NCBI GenBank assembly: GCA_035447945.1
Contig: DAOTHZ010000022.1
Span: 1 to 29,069, forward strand
DNA: 29,069 nt
From: Syntrophomonas_B sp035447945
GTDB lineage: Bacteria > Bacillota > Syntrophomonadia > Syntrophomonadales > Syntrophomonadaceae
Reading direction: 5' to 3'
Part shown: one piece after another, positions 8,496-16,664 of the stretch
Position numbering within the stretch: the stretch's first letter is position 1
Layout: each line of letters opens with the position of its first letter
Notes under the pieces: model-generated
Seen by the model: the letters and a program-made list of their open reading frames with translations, nothing else
Told to the model about the DNA's origin: nothing
Databases searched by the model: none
Translations under genes and position numbers: made by a program

Positions 8496-10412
8496 ATGAG
8501 CAGAAATATTTATATCGACAACATGCCCCAGGAGAAAGCGCTGCAATTGTTTATGGACAAACTGCAATCCTGCGGTTGGTTTCAACGTACCGTGGAATAC
8601 TCCCCGGTGAGAGAGTCACTGTATCGGGTCACGGCGGAGCCGGTCATTGCCAGACGTTCTTCGCCCCACTATGTGGCTTCGGCCATGGATGGAGTGGCGG
8701 TAAAGTCTGCCATGACAGTCGGTGCTACGGAAGCCAGTCCAGTCAACATCATGGCCGGCGACTATCTGGAAGTTGATACGGGTGATTTGGTTCCCAAGGA
8801 ATATGATGCGGTAATTATGATCGAAGAGGTTAATTTCTTTGATGATCATATCCAAATCATCAAGGCAGCAGTGCCCTGGCAACATATTCGTTCGATTGGC
8901 GAAGACATGGTAGAAGGTGATATGGTTCTGTCCAGTCTGCGCGCAATTGGTCCTTATGAACTGGCAGCACTGATCACGGCAGGCGTTGAAACGGTCCCCG
9001 TTATAAAAAAACCAGTGCTGGCTGTAATTCCGACCGGAACAGAATTGGTTGATACAGCCGGCATCACCATGGCGCCTGGAGATATCGTGGAATCAAACAG
9101 TTACATGCTGATGGGACTGGCTCGTGAATGGGGTGCCGAGTGTCTGCGTCATGACATTGTGATCGACGACCGTGAGCAGATCAGGCAGGCTGTTTTGGAA
9201 GTCGAGCCGCTGGCTGACATCATCGTAATTTGTTCGGGATCCTCCGCCGGTCGAGAAGACTATACAGCCGGCATTGTCAGAGAACTGGGTGAAATCCTGG
9301 TGCATGGCGTGGCGGTCCGGCCCGGCAAGCCAGCTATATTAGGTATTATCGAACAAAAACCAGTGATCGGCGTTCCCGGTTATCCAATTTCAGCTGGATT
9401 GATATTTAATCTTTTTGCCCGACCGATCCTGTATCGCAAAGCAGGAAGGCATCTTCCCGGAGATAAAACCATGACCGCAACCATATCTAAAAAGTTGCCT
9501 TCCCCCATGGGCGTGGATGAATACATTAATGTGAATGCAGCCGTGATCAACGACAGATATATTGCTTATCCGCTCAATCGCGGGGCAGGACTGAGCAGCA
9601 TTCTGGTGAAATCCGACGGAACAGTGCATGTCGAACGAGGCCAGGAAGGACTGCAAGCCGGTGCAGGCTGTAAGATATCACTTCATCGCTCCCGCCGTGA
9701 GATGCAAAACAGTTTGATCACCCTGGGCAGCCATGATATGAGCATTGATTTTCTGATTGATATCCTCTATCGTGATCACGGTATCCGCCTGGTCTCCACC
9801 AACGTTGGCAGTATGGGCGGCATCATGGCACTGCGACGCAAAGAAACCCATTTTGCCGGTCTGCATTTGCTGGATGAAGAGGGCGGCTATAATATCAGTT
9901 ATTTACACAAATACCTGCCAAACGAAAAATATCTGCTGGTCAACCTGGTTAAACGCCATCAGGGACTGGTGGTTGCACCCGGCAATCCCCTTGGCATTAA
10001 GAGTATCAGCGATTTAACCAGAAGCGACCTGCGTTACATCAATCGTCAAAAAGGTGCCGGCACCAGGATTCTGCTGGATCATTTGTTAAAGCAGAAAGGG
10101 ATATCGTCAGCCGACATTAACGGCTATCAGCGCGAGGAATACACCCATCTGGCCGTTGCCGCCGCCATAAAAAACGATGCCTGTGATACCGGCATGGCCA
10201 TTTTTGCCAGTGCCAAAGCCATGGGTCTTGACTTCGTGCCGATCGATGTAGAACGTTACGATCTTTGTATTCTGACCGAGACCATGCCGGACCAGCAGCT
10301 GGAATGCTTGCTGAGCGTAATCCGCAGTGATGAATTTAAAGAAAGGGTACTTTTTTTTGGTGGTTATGAAACCGATCTGACCGGACAAATTATATATCAA
10401 CAAGGTTATTAA
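8496..10412 (+). CDS. MoeA-domain protein fused to C-terminal PBP-like (LysR/molybdate-binding-like) domain
   Basis: A 638-residue fusion. Residues 1 to about 400 form a MoeA-like molybdotransferase domain: SAMDGVAV near 64, PTGTELV near 180, ESNSYML near 203, SGSSAGREDYT near 247, VRPGKPAIL near 275 and GVPGYPISAG near 293. Residues from about 410 to the end (ITLGSHDMSIDFLIDILYR onward, with VVAPGNPLGI, YINRQKGAGTR and DTGMAIFASAKAMGLDFVPI) match the type-2 periplasmic-binding-protein fold found in LysR effector domains and molybdate-binding proteins. There is no signal peptide, so it is cytoplasmic. Such fusions are known in anaerobic Firmicutes and archaea; the added domain probably senses or delivers the oxyanion or a cofactor precursor (inference). 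GGAGG at 8485-8489 selects the ATG at 8496 over the one at 8490. It lies directly upstream of the fdn operon, separated by a structured leader. Confidence 0.9.
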   Translation: MSRNIYIDNMPQEKALQLFMDKLQSCGWFQRTVEYSPVRESLYRVTAEPVIARRSSPHYVASAMDGVAVKSAMTVGATEASPVNIMAGDYLEVDTGDLVPKEYDAVIMIEEVNFFDDHIQIIKAAVPWQHIRSIGEDMVEGDMVLSSLRAIGPYELAALITAGVETVPVIKKPVLAVIPTGTELVDTAGITMAPGDIVESNSYMLMGLAREWGAECLRHDIVIDDREQIRQAVLEVEPLADIIVICSGSSAGREDYTAGIVRELGEILVHGVAVRPGKPAILGIIEQKPVIGVPGYPISAGLIFNLFARPILYRKAGRHLPGDKTMTATISKKLPSPMGVDEYINVNAAVINDRYIAYPLNRGAGLSSILVKSDGTVHVERGQEGLQAGAGCKISLHRSRREMQNSLITLGSHDMSIDFLIDILYRDHGIRLVSTNVGSMGGIMALRRKETHFAGLHLLDEEGGYNISYLHKYLPNEKYLLVNLVKRHQGLVVAPGNPLGIKSISDLTRSDLRYINRQKGAGTRILLDHLLKQKGISSADINGYQREEYTHLAVAAAIKNDACDTGMAIFASAKAMGLDFVPIDVERYDLCILTETMPDQQLECLLSVIRSDEFKERVLFFGGYETDLTGQIIYQQGY

Positions 10413-10515
10413 CCAAGGTTTTCATGAAAAGTTAAAATATACTGTGAAATATTCCCTGATTTTGCTGTTAAAATAGAGGAATAATTAAACTTTTATCGAA
10501 TTAGTTCAATGTAAA

Positions 10516-10521
10516 TATAAT
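10516..10521 (+). promoter_or_regulatory. candidate -10 box of the fdn operon
   Basis: A perfect TATAAT in an AT-rich stretch, placing the transcript start near 10528-10530, just where the structured leader begins. The -35 region 17 bases upstream (10493-10498, TTATCG) is weak, so either an activator or another sigma factor may be needed. Confidence 0.4.
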
Positions 10522-10529
10522 TATAAAGA

Positions 10530-10605
10530 AAGCTCTGAAGCTGTCAGCCTAAAACGCAAAGTCAAGGCAACCAGCCATTGGGTAGACTTGGAAACGGGTT
10601 TATCT
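10530..10605 (+). ncRNA. structured 5' leader element, class unknown (riboswitch-like)
   Basis: The predicted transcript begins with a small hairpin (CTGA and TCAG around a five-base loop, 10535-10547), then an unpaired ACGCAAAG (10553-10560), then an 11-bp stem with several G-U pairs. The arms are 10580-10590 (GGGTAGACTTG) and 10595-10605 (CGGGTTTATCT), capped by a GAAA tetraloop. It is immediately followed by the terminator stem at 10606. ACGCAAAG is shared with the core of GEMM-I c-di-GMP riboswitches, but the rest of that consensus is absent, and it does not match the Moco riboswitch. I cannot assign a class or ligand. Confidence 0.4.
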
Positions 10606-10702
10606 CCCCTTATTGTGGAAAGGAGCCATAATTGCACTGTTCTGTTTTTGAGAGCAGTGTGTGTTTGTGGTTTTTTGTCTTTCAATAAGGGGTTTATTTT
10701 TT
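10606..10702 (+). terminator. leader intrinsic terminator (attenuator) upstream of fdnG
   Basis: A perfect 10-bp stem pairs CCCCTTATTG (10606-10615) with CAATAAGGGG (10683-10692), extended by AAAG/CTTT after a three-base bulge, and is followed by the T-rich run TTTATTTTTT (10693-10702). The long loop holds a second hairpin, arms 10635-10643 and 10651-10659. A stem plus U-tract lying more than 180 bases before the fdnG start, directly behind a structured element, is the layout of transcription attenuation. Confidence 0.6.
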
Positions 10703-10885
10703 AGATATATTTTTTAGGCGATATTTATCCTCTTAAGGAGGTGAAAGGTTTTCACTTTTTAGTGGCTGGATTACGATTGTTGCTCCATTGAAAGGGTGAT
10801 TGGAGTATACGATCCGGGTCCTGATTCTGGTTAGCATTTCCACAGTGTTTTAAAATTCGGGAGGGGAAAGGAGAGTGTTCGTACT

Positions 10886-13800
10886 ATGAAGGTTACCCGC
10901 AGACAGTTCCTTAAGGTAACCGGAGCTACAGCGGCTGCCATGGCAGTAACCGATCTCGGTTTCAATATGAATGCCACCGCCAGCGCAATCAAAGAATTAC
11001 GTATCAAAAACGTAACTCCAACGCCTACAGTTTGTCCCTATTGTGCATCGGGATGCGGTTTGGTTGTTTATGCACAAAAGGATAGTGCCGGGAAGTTTCA
11101 AAAATTGCTCAGTGTACATGGAGATCCTGATAATCCTATCAATATTGGAGGAGCTTGTTCAAAAGGCGCCGCCATGTTCAACCTGAGGGAAATTTACGAT
11201 CCGCAAACCGGCGAACAGATCATCAACCCTAAAAGAGTGCAGAAGCCATTATACAGAGCTCCGGGAACGGATAAATGGGTAGAAAAAGATTGGGATTGGA
11301 TGCTGGACACCATTGCCGAGAGAATCAAGGAAACCAGAGACAGCAGCTTTATCCATACGGAAAAACTGGCTGACGGCAACGATGTCATTGTAAACCGTAC
11401 TGAGAAAATAGCTTCTTTAGGAGGATCCGGACTGGATAATGAAGAGTGTTATCTGTTGTCCAAAATGATGCGTTCCCTGGGGCTCGTGTATCTTGAAACC
11501 CAGGCCCGTATCTGACACTCCGCAACGGTGGCAGGACTGTCACCTTCATTTGGCCGGGGTGTTATGACCAATCATGTAGTCGATTTGAAAAACACTGATT
11601 GTGCACTAATCATGGGCAGTAATGCAGCGGAGAATCACCCCATCAGCATGAAATGGCTGATTCGGGCTCGTGAGAACAGAGGCGCCAAAATTATCCATGT
11701 TGATCCCCGCTATACTCGCACATCAGCCCGGGCGGACTTGTATGCACCGTTACGCTCAGGAACGGATATCGCATTTTTGGGTGGTATGATCAAATATATC
11801 ATAGATAACGAACTCTATCACAAGGATTATGTAGTCAACTACACCAATGCTGCTTACCTTGTGAAGGACGAATATGGATTCGAAGACGGACTGTTTTCCG
11901 GCTACGACCAGGAAAACCGCAAATATGATGTCAGTAGTTGGGACTACAAATATGGCGAAGACGGCCTGCCTTTGACCGATCCCACGTTGCAGGATCCGCG
12001 CTGCGTTTTCCAACTAATGAAAAAGCATTATGAACGCTACGATATAGATTCCGTGTGCAAAATTACCGGTACCCCTAAAAACAAGTATCTGGAAGTCTTG
12101 GATATGTTCTGTGCGACCGGTGCCCCGAACAAAACCGGCACCATTATGTATGCCATGGGAATCACCCAGCATACGGTCGGAAGTCAAAATGTAAGATCTT
12201 TCGCAGTCGTACAGCTGCTGCTCGGCAATATGGGCAGACCCGGCGGCGGTGTCAACGCACTGCGCGGGGAAAACAATGTGCAAGGTGCAACTGATATGGC
12301 TTTGCTTTTCCACATTATCCCAGGCTATATTGATTCACCGATGAACAATGCCGCCCACAAAGATTTGATTTCTTTTGTGAGATCCGTTACTCCGGGAGCG
12401 GCCAAGCTTCCCTTTACCAATCTGGAAGAATTACGTGAGCTGGTAAAAGAAGGTTTCCCCAATTCTGGCTGGAAAATTCACAGTTCCAAATGGGTGGTCA
12501 GCTTGCTTAAAGCCTGGTACGGTGAAGCTGCCAATGCCGGCAATGATTATGCCTATCACTATCTGCCCAAACGGGATGAAAAGAAAAACTATTCCCACAT
12601 GCAACTTTTTGAAGCCATGCACCGCGGGGAGATTGACGGTCTGTTTGTCAACGGCACCAACCCGGTCGTAGGCGGCCCTAATGCCAACAAGGAACATGAA
12701 GCCCTGACCAAGCTGAAATGGATGGTTTCCATTGACCTGTGGCTGAATGAAACAGCCGATTACTGGACTCACCAGGCTTGGGACAGACCGGTAGAAAATC
12801 CCAATGTGGCAAAATATACTCCTGCTGAAATCGGTACGGAAGTCTTTTTCCTGCCAGCCGCGGCTGTATATGAAAAAGAAGGTACCGCAGCTCAAACCGG
12901 TCGCTGGGTACAATTCCGCTGGAAAGGTGCAGATCCGGTCGGAGAATCCAAATCCGATCTGTGGATCTACAATGAACTCGGCAAACGGATCAAGAAGATC
13001 TATGCAGGAAGCACACGCAAAGAAGATGAGCCCATTGTCAATATGACCTGGGATTATGACAACGAACACGGCGAAGACGATATCATGAAAGTAGCACTCG
13101 AGCTCTGTGGATTTAATGTTGCCGACGGAAAGCCGGTGGAAGGCTTTGCCAAGCTGAAAGACGACGGTTCCACGGCCTGCGGCAACTGGGTATATTGCGG
13201 AGCGATGACCTTCAAAGACGGCAAGACCATTTACAAACCACAGTTGCGCAAAAAGGATGATCCCAGCGGATTGGGCCTTTATCCCGAGTGGGGGTGGGCA
13301 TGGCCTATGAATCGCAGAATCGTTTACAACCGCTGTTCGGTCCAGCCCGACGGCGTAACCCCCTGGCCGGGTGATGAAGAACGCCAGTTGGTCAGATGGG
13401 ATCCGAATGCCATTGCCGATCCGACCAAACCAGAAGTATTAGGCAAATGGGTTGGCGTGGATGTCCCTGATTTCATAGGCACTACCGGTCCGGACAAACC
13501 GGCCTTCACCAAACCGTTTATTATGCGTCCGGAAGGACACGGTTGTTTGTTCGCTGCCAAAACTTCCATGAAAGACGGTCCTTTCCCCGAACACTATGAA
13601 CCTTGGGAAAGCCCGACCGCAAACAAAATGAACAGCCATAATCTCAACCCGGCTACAAAAGTAATTGAACCGGACAAACAAGGTGATGCTGAAAAATATC
13701 CCATCATTGGGACGACCTACCGTGTTTCAGAGCATTGGCAGACCGGTGCTTTAACACGTAACCTGCCCTGGCTGGCGGAACTGATGCCCAACATGATGGT

Positions 13801-14086
13801 TGAGCTCAGCGAAGAACTGGCCAATGAAAAAGGGATTAAAAACGGTCACGACGTGATCATTTCAACCATACGGGGTGACGTCAAAGCTGTAGCCTGTGTT
13901 ACCAAACGCTTTAAGCCACTCGTTATACATGGCAAACATGTACATGAGATCGGTTTGCTCTGGCAATACGGATTCAAGGGCTTCGCTACCGGCGACATTG
14001 CCAACTGGCTGACGCCGCATATTGGTGATGCGAATACGATGATTCCCGAATACAAAGCATGGCTATGCGACATAAGGAGGGCTTAA
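10886..14086 (+). CDS. fdnG: formate dehydrogenase-N-type catalytic subunit, selenoprotein
   Basis: Oxidises formate to CO2 at a bis-MGD Mo (or W) centre. The gene is 1067 codons with an in-frame TGA at 11513-11515 (codon 210), read as selenocysteine; both halves are in the same frame, and the context QARI-Sec-HSATVAGLSPSFGRG matches E. coli FdnG around its Sec196. The N-terminus has a twin-arginine signal, RRQFLKVTGATAAAMAV (residues 5-21), so the enzyme is exported folded. A [4Fe-4S] motif follows (CPYCASGC and a later CSKGA). The C-terminus ends in the molybdopterin-binding domain (VGTTYR-like IGTTYRVSEHW, and GDANTMIPEYKAWL). Length is close to FdnG (1015). The upstream GGAG lies 12 bases from the ATG, a long spacing. 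First gene of fdnG-fdnH-fdnI. Automatic callers will split it in two at the TGA. Confidence 0.96.
11513..11544 (+). promoter_or_regulatory. selenocysteine UGA codon and bacterial SECIS hairpin
   Basis: Eleven bases after the TGA (11513-11515) lies a stem-loop: GGTGGCAG (11527-11534) pairs with CTGTCACC (11537-11544), with the innermost pairs opening to give a GGAC-type apical loop. The 11-base spacing from UGA to the stem equals that of E. coli fdhF, whose stem-loop GGUUGCAGGUCUGCACC is very similar. This is the SelB-binding recoding signal. The genome must encode SelA, SelB, SelC and SelD elsewhere; none is in this window. Confidence 0.9.
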
Positions 14087-14088
14087 CG

Positions 14089-14898
14089 ATGGCTAATCTG
14101 ACAAATCTTTATGATGTTAGCAAATGTACGGCCTGTCGCGGTTGCCAGATAGCCTGCAAAGATTGGAACCAGCTTCCGGCCAGCATCGAGCCTTTTAAAG
14201 GCAATTATCAGACCCATGAAGACACCGATGGCGATACTTTTACCATTATTAAATTCTTTGAAACCGAAGATCCAGTAACCGGAGTAAACTGGAGCTTTAT
14301 CAAACACCAATGCATGCATTGTTTTGAGCCGGCCTGCATGATGGCCTGCCCCAAGGGTGCCTATACCAAAACAGAAACCGGGGCTACCGTGCATGATCCG
14401 GACAAGTGTATCGGCTGTCAGTACTGCACATATGCCTGTCCGTTTGAAATCCCCAAATATCGCAAGCGGGAGGATAAAATTTCCAAATGTACCCTGTGTG
14501 TCGACCGGACGGTGGAAGGTCTGACCCCTGCTTGTGCCAGAACCTGCCCTACCGGTGCCCTGACTTTTGGTGATCGTGATGAACTGCTGCAAAAAGCGGA
14601 AGATCGCGCCAAATATCTGCGTGAAAATGGCTATCCCAACGCTACTATCTACGGCAAGCTGGAGTTGGGCGGTTTGAACAAGTTATATGTGTTGACGGAT
14701 ACCCCGGACAAATTTGGTCTGCCGGTTGATCCGCATATTCCCAAGAACATTTCTGCCTGGCAGAATGTTGTCCAGCCTTACTTTGGCTGGCTGATTCCCT
14801 TGATGCTGGGTGCTTCGGCAGTCAGTTTCGTTACTACCCGCTTGTTGGCCAACAAACATGGCGGACACGGCGAACACGAGGAAGGAGGTCATGAATAA
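14089..14898 (+). CDS. fdnH: formate dehydrogenase iron-sulfur (beta) subunit
   Basis: Carries electrons from the catalytic subunit to the membrane cytochrome through four [4Fe-4S] clusters. The 269-residue protein has four cysteine groups: CTACRGCQIAC, CMHCFEPACMMAC, CIGCQYCTYAC and CTLC with a later CARTC. A single C-terminal transmembrane segment (WLIPLMLGASAVSFVTTRLL) is followed by a His/Glu-rich tail, as in E. coli FdnH. There is no signal peptide; it is expected to be exported with FdnG by the Tat system. The start at 14089 is chosen because AAGGAGG (14074-14080) lies eight bases upstream and the fdnG stop ends at 14086. Its stop overlaps the next ATG by one base (TAATG). Confidence 0.96.
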   Translation: MANLTNLYDVSKCTACRGCQIACKDWNQLPASIEPFKGNYQTHEDTDGDTFTIIKFFETEDPVTGVNWSFIKHQCMHCFEPACMMACPKGAYTKTETGATVHDPDKCIGCQYCTYACPFEIPKYRKREDKISKCTLCVDRTVEGLTPACARTCPTGALTFGDRDELLQKAEDRAKYLRENGYPNATIYGKLELGGLNKLYVLTDTPDKFGLPVDPHIPKNISAWQNVVQPYFGWLIPLMLGASAVSFVTTRLLANKHGGHGEHEEGGHE

Positions 14899-15581
14899 TG
14901 CAATGGCTTACCGAATATAAACCAGATGTCGAAAGAGTGGAGCGCTTCAATTTTGTTGCTCGCCTTACCCATTGGGGCCATACTGTGACTTTCCTGCTGT
15001 GCCTCTTCACCGGTCTGGTCTTGTTCCTGGATGGGGTGGACTGGCTGGCAGCCATTTTCGGCGGTTATGGCGGAGCTGGACTGGTACACAGAATCGCAGC
15101 AGTATTGTTAACCATTTTTCTTGCGGTTTTTGTAGTCTTTGACTTTAAAGGCATCATCAACTGGATCAAGGACATCCTGCGCTTTGGTATGAATGACATC
15201 AAATTTGTCATGAAATTCCCGCTGGAGTTCTTTGGCTTTCCGGTCAAGGTGCCCCCGCAGACCCGCTTTAACGGCGGTGAAAAAGGCAACTCCATTGTGA
15301 CTCCCACCATGGTCATCCTGCTGGTCATCAGCGGGTACATCATGTGGTTCCCGGCTATTTTCCCGGCTGGTTTGGTGAGAGTGGCTTATCCCACCCATGA
15401 CATTGCCATGATCCTGGCGACCTGTATGGTATGCATGCACGCTTACCTGGGTTCCTTCCATCCCGGTTCCGGAGAATCCTTCTGGGGCATGTGGAAAGGG
15501 ACGGTCCGCTCCGAATGGGCCAAGCATCATCATGCCATCTGGTATGATGAAACCTATGGCGACAAAACAGATGCCGAATAA
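14898..15581 (+). CDS. fdnI: formate dehydrogenase cytochrome b556 (gamma) subunit
   Basis: Membrane anchor that takes electrons from the beta subunit through two b hemes to quinone. The 227-residue protein has four hydrophobic segments: HWGHTVTFLLCLFTGLVLF, HRIAAVLLTIFLAVFVVF, VTPTMVILLVISGYIMWF and HDIAMILATCMVCMHAYLG. Conserved histidines at their edges are expected heme ligands. The C-terminus, SFWGMWKGTVRSEWAKHHHAIW, matches the family ending. The ATG overlaps the fdnH stop by one base and has GGAGG eight to nine bases upstream, so the two are translationally coupled. A strong hairpin follows the gene. Confidence 0.95.
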   Translation: MQWLTEYKPDVERVERFNFVARLTHWGHTVTFLLCLFTGLVLFLDGVDWLAAIFGGYGGAGLVHRIAAVLLTIFLAVFVVFDFKGIINWIKDILRFGMNDIKFVMKFPLEFFGFPVKVPPQTRFNGGEKGNSIVTPTMVILLVISGYIMWFPAIFPAGLVRVAYPTHDIAMILATCMVCMHAYLGSFHPGSGESFWGMWKGTVRSEWAKHHHAIWYDETYGDKTDAE

Positions 15582-15610
15582 ATAATCCAAATATGATATA
15601 ATCGATTAAA

Positions 15611-15638
15611 CAAGAAGGGGAGTTTACTCCCCTTCTTG
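15611..15638 (+). terminator. strong hairpin after fdnI
   Basis: A perfect 12-bp stem, CAAGAAGGGGAG and CTCCCCTTCTTG, with a TTTA loop. No U-tract follows, so it may act as a 3' stabiliser or a partial terminator that lowers fdhE expression relative to fdnGHI. Confidence 0.6.
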
Positions 15639-15682
15639 ATGCTTCCGGACCAACGTGTTATGATTACAGGCAGCAACTCCGG

Positions 15683-15694
15683 CATGACGTCATG
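15683..15694. promoter_or_regulatory. 12-bp palindrome upstream of fdhE, possible operator
   Basis: CATGACGTCATG is a perfect palindrome 56 bases before the fdhE start. A nearby CAAC at 15674-15677 and GTTG at 15694-15697 roughly flank it. It could be a dimeric regulator site or the stem of an RNA hairpin. No regulator can be named. Confidence 0.3.
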
Positions 15695-15698
15695 TTGT

Positions 15699-15716
15699 AG
15701 CCGGCACGTACCGGCT
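15699..15716 (+). other. small GC-rich hairpin between fdnI and fdhE
   Basis: AGCCGG and CCGGCT pair as a 6-bp stem with a CACGTA loop, followed by TTTCATTAT. It is a weak terminator at best, 33 bases before the fdhE start. Confidence 0.35.
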
Positions 15717-15749
15717 TTCATTATCGACTCATTTTAAAGGAGGATATTC

Positions 15750-16580
15750 ATGAACAGGCAAACTCCAGTAGCCCTCCCTGAAGGATATGTTGAGTTTTAC
15801 AGCAACCTTGAAAACTGGCAGAATGAACAGGAAATCGTATTAAAGAAAAACCATTCTCCGGAGCATATTGAAGTCCGCAAGCTCCTGGCCAACAGTCAAA
15901 AACATTTGATGAAACAACATCGTTTTACAATTGATCCGCAACAACTAAGAGAGACATACCTGGCTCTGGTTGTTTTTCTGCAAAGCAACCGGCCCATCAC
16001 CGTCGAGATGATCGAGATTTTGCGCAAGGCTGCTGATCAGCTGGACTTTGATAACCTTGCAGCAATCCTGCTCGACAATGATCCGACCTATTTTATTGAA
16101 ATGGCAGAGGATTTGGGGATCGCCAGTGAATTACTGGTCTTTACGGTTGATCATGCGCTGCGTCCTTATTTGCGAATGCTGGCCCAGCCATACCATCATG
16201 AATTCAGCCAGGAAGAAATCGGCTTCTGGAGTCAGGCCGCCTTTTGTCCCTTCTGTGGCAGCAAATCGCATTTTAGCCGAATGCGCGAAGCAGACGGCAA
16301 GCGCTTGATGTTTTGCGACCGCTGTTTTACCGAATGGGAAAGCCGCAGCATTTATTGTGTCCACTGCGGGAATGATGAGCCCAATACCATCAATTATATC
16401 AGCGTCGAAGATGACCCCGCTTATCAAATCTACACCTGTGATAAATGCAAAGGTTATCTGAAAACCTATGATGAACGAACAACTGGCAAAACCACTGATC
16501 TGTTCATCGCCAATATCGAGACCATTTATCTGGATCTGCTGGCCCAGGAAAAAGGATATGTCAATCATGATGCGGATTGA
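15750..16580 (+). CDS. fdhE: formate dehydrogenase accessory protein FdhE
   Basis: A maturation factor required for activity of respiratory formate dehydrogenases; the family binds iron through paired cysteines and interacts with the FdnG-type catalytic subunit in the cytoplasm. The 276-residue protein has four CxxC motifs in its C-terminal half: CPFCGSKSHF, CDRCFTEWESR, CVHCGNDEP and CDKCKGYLKT. The N-terminal half is helical and less conserved. The ATG at 15750 has AAAGGAGG (15737-15743) six bases upstream. It lies 168 bases after fdnI and in the same direction, so it is probably cotranscribed in part, with hairpins in between tuning its level. It converges on the permease gene across a shared terminator. 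Confidence 0.94.
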   Translation: MNRQTPVALPEGYVEFYSNLENWQNEQEIVLKKNHSPEHIEVRKLLANSQKHLMKQHRFTIDPQQLRETYLALVVFLQSNRPITVEMIEILRKAADQLDFDNLAAILLDNDPTYFIEMAEDLGIASELLVFTVDHALRPYLRMLAQPYHHEFSQEEIGFWSQAAFCPFCGSKSHFSRMREADGKRLMFCDRCFTEWESRSIYCVHCGNDEPNTINYISVEDDPAYQIYTCDKCKGYLKTYDERTTGKTTDLFIANIETIYLDLLAQEKGYVNHDAD

Positions 16581-16611
16581 TGCCGTCAGATAAGCCATAA
16601 GGCTCAAGCAG

Positions 16612-16653
16612 AAAAAAGTTTCCTCGATTGCAATTTTCGAGGAAACTTTTTTT
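16612..16653. terminator. bidirectional intrinsic terminator between fdhE and permease
   Basis: A perfect 16-bp inverted repeat: A-run plus GTTTCCTCGA (16612-16627) and TCGAGGAAAC plus T-run (16637-16652). Each strand reads as a stem with a U-tract, serving both fdhE (plus) and the permease gene (minus). Confidence 0.9.
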
Positions 16654-16664
16654 ATCGCATCTTT

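Larger units (their letters stand above)
10413..10885 (+). other. 473-base non-coding leader region upstream of fdnG
   Basis: No gene is seen. In order the region holds: an AT-rich promoter area (TATAAT at 10516-10521); a compact RNA-like segment starting at the predicted transcript start; a hairpin capped by GAAA; a long terminator-like stem with a U-tract; a Shine-Dalgarno-like AAGGAGG (10735-10741) with no start codon behind it; a second small hairpin with a T-run (10741-10760); and finally the fdnG ribosome-binding region (GGAG at 10870-10873). Confidence 0.7.

Noticed and set aside
10530..10605. GEMM-I cyclic di-GMP riboswitch upstream of fdnG
   Set aside because: ACGCAAAG matches the most conserved block, but the preceding GGCAAACC with a GAAA-capped P1 hairpin is missing, and the GAAA hairpin lies on the wrong side. 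Left as unclassified.
10530..10702. Moco (molybdenum cofactor) riboswitch
   Set aside because: Expected from context, but the Moco core blocks (GCAAAC with paired flanks, GGCCGAAAGG) are not present.
11528..14086. Separate formate dehydrogenase gene starting after the TGA
   Set aside because: Same frame, continuous homology to FdnG across the TGA, and a SECIS hairpin show one selenoprotein gene rather than two.
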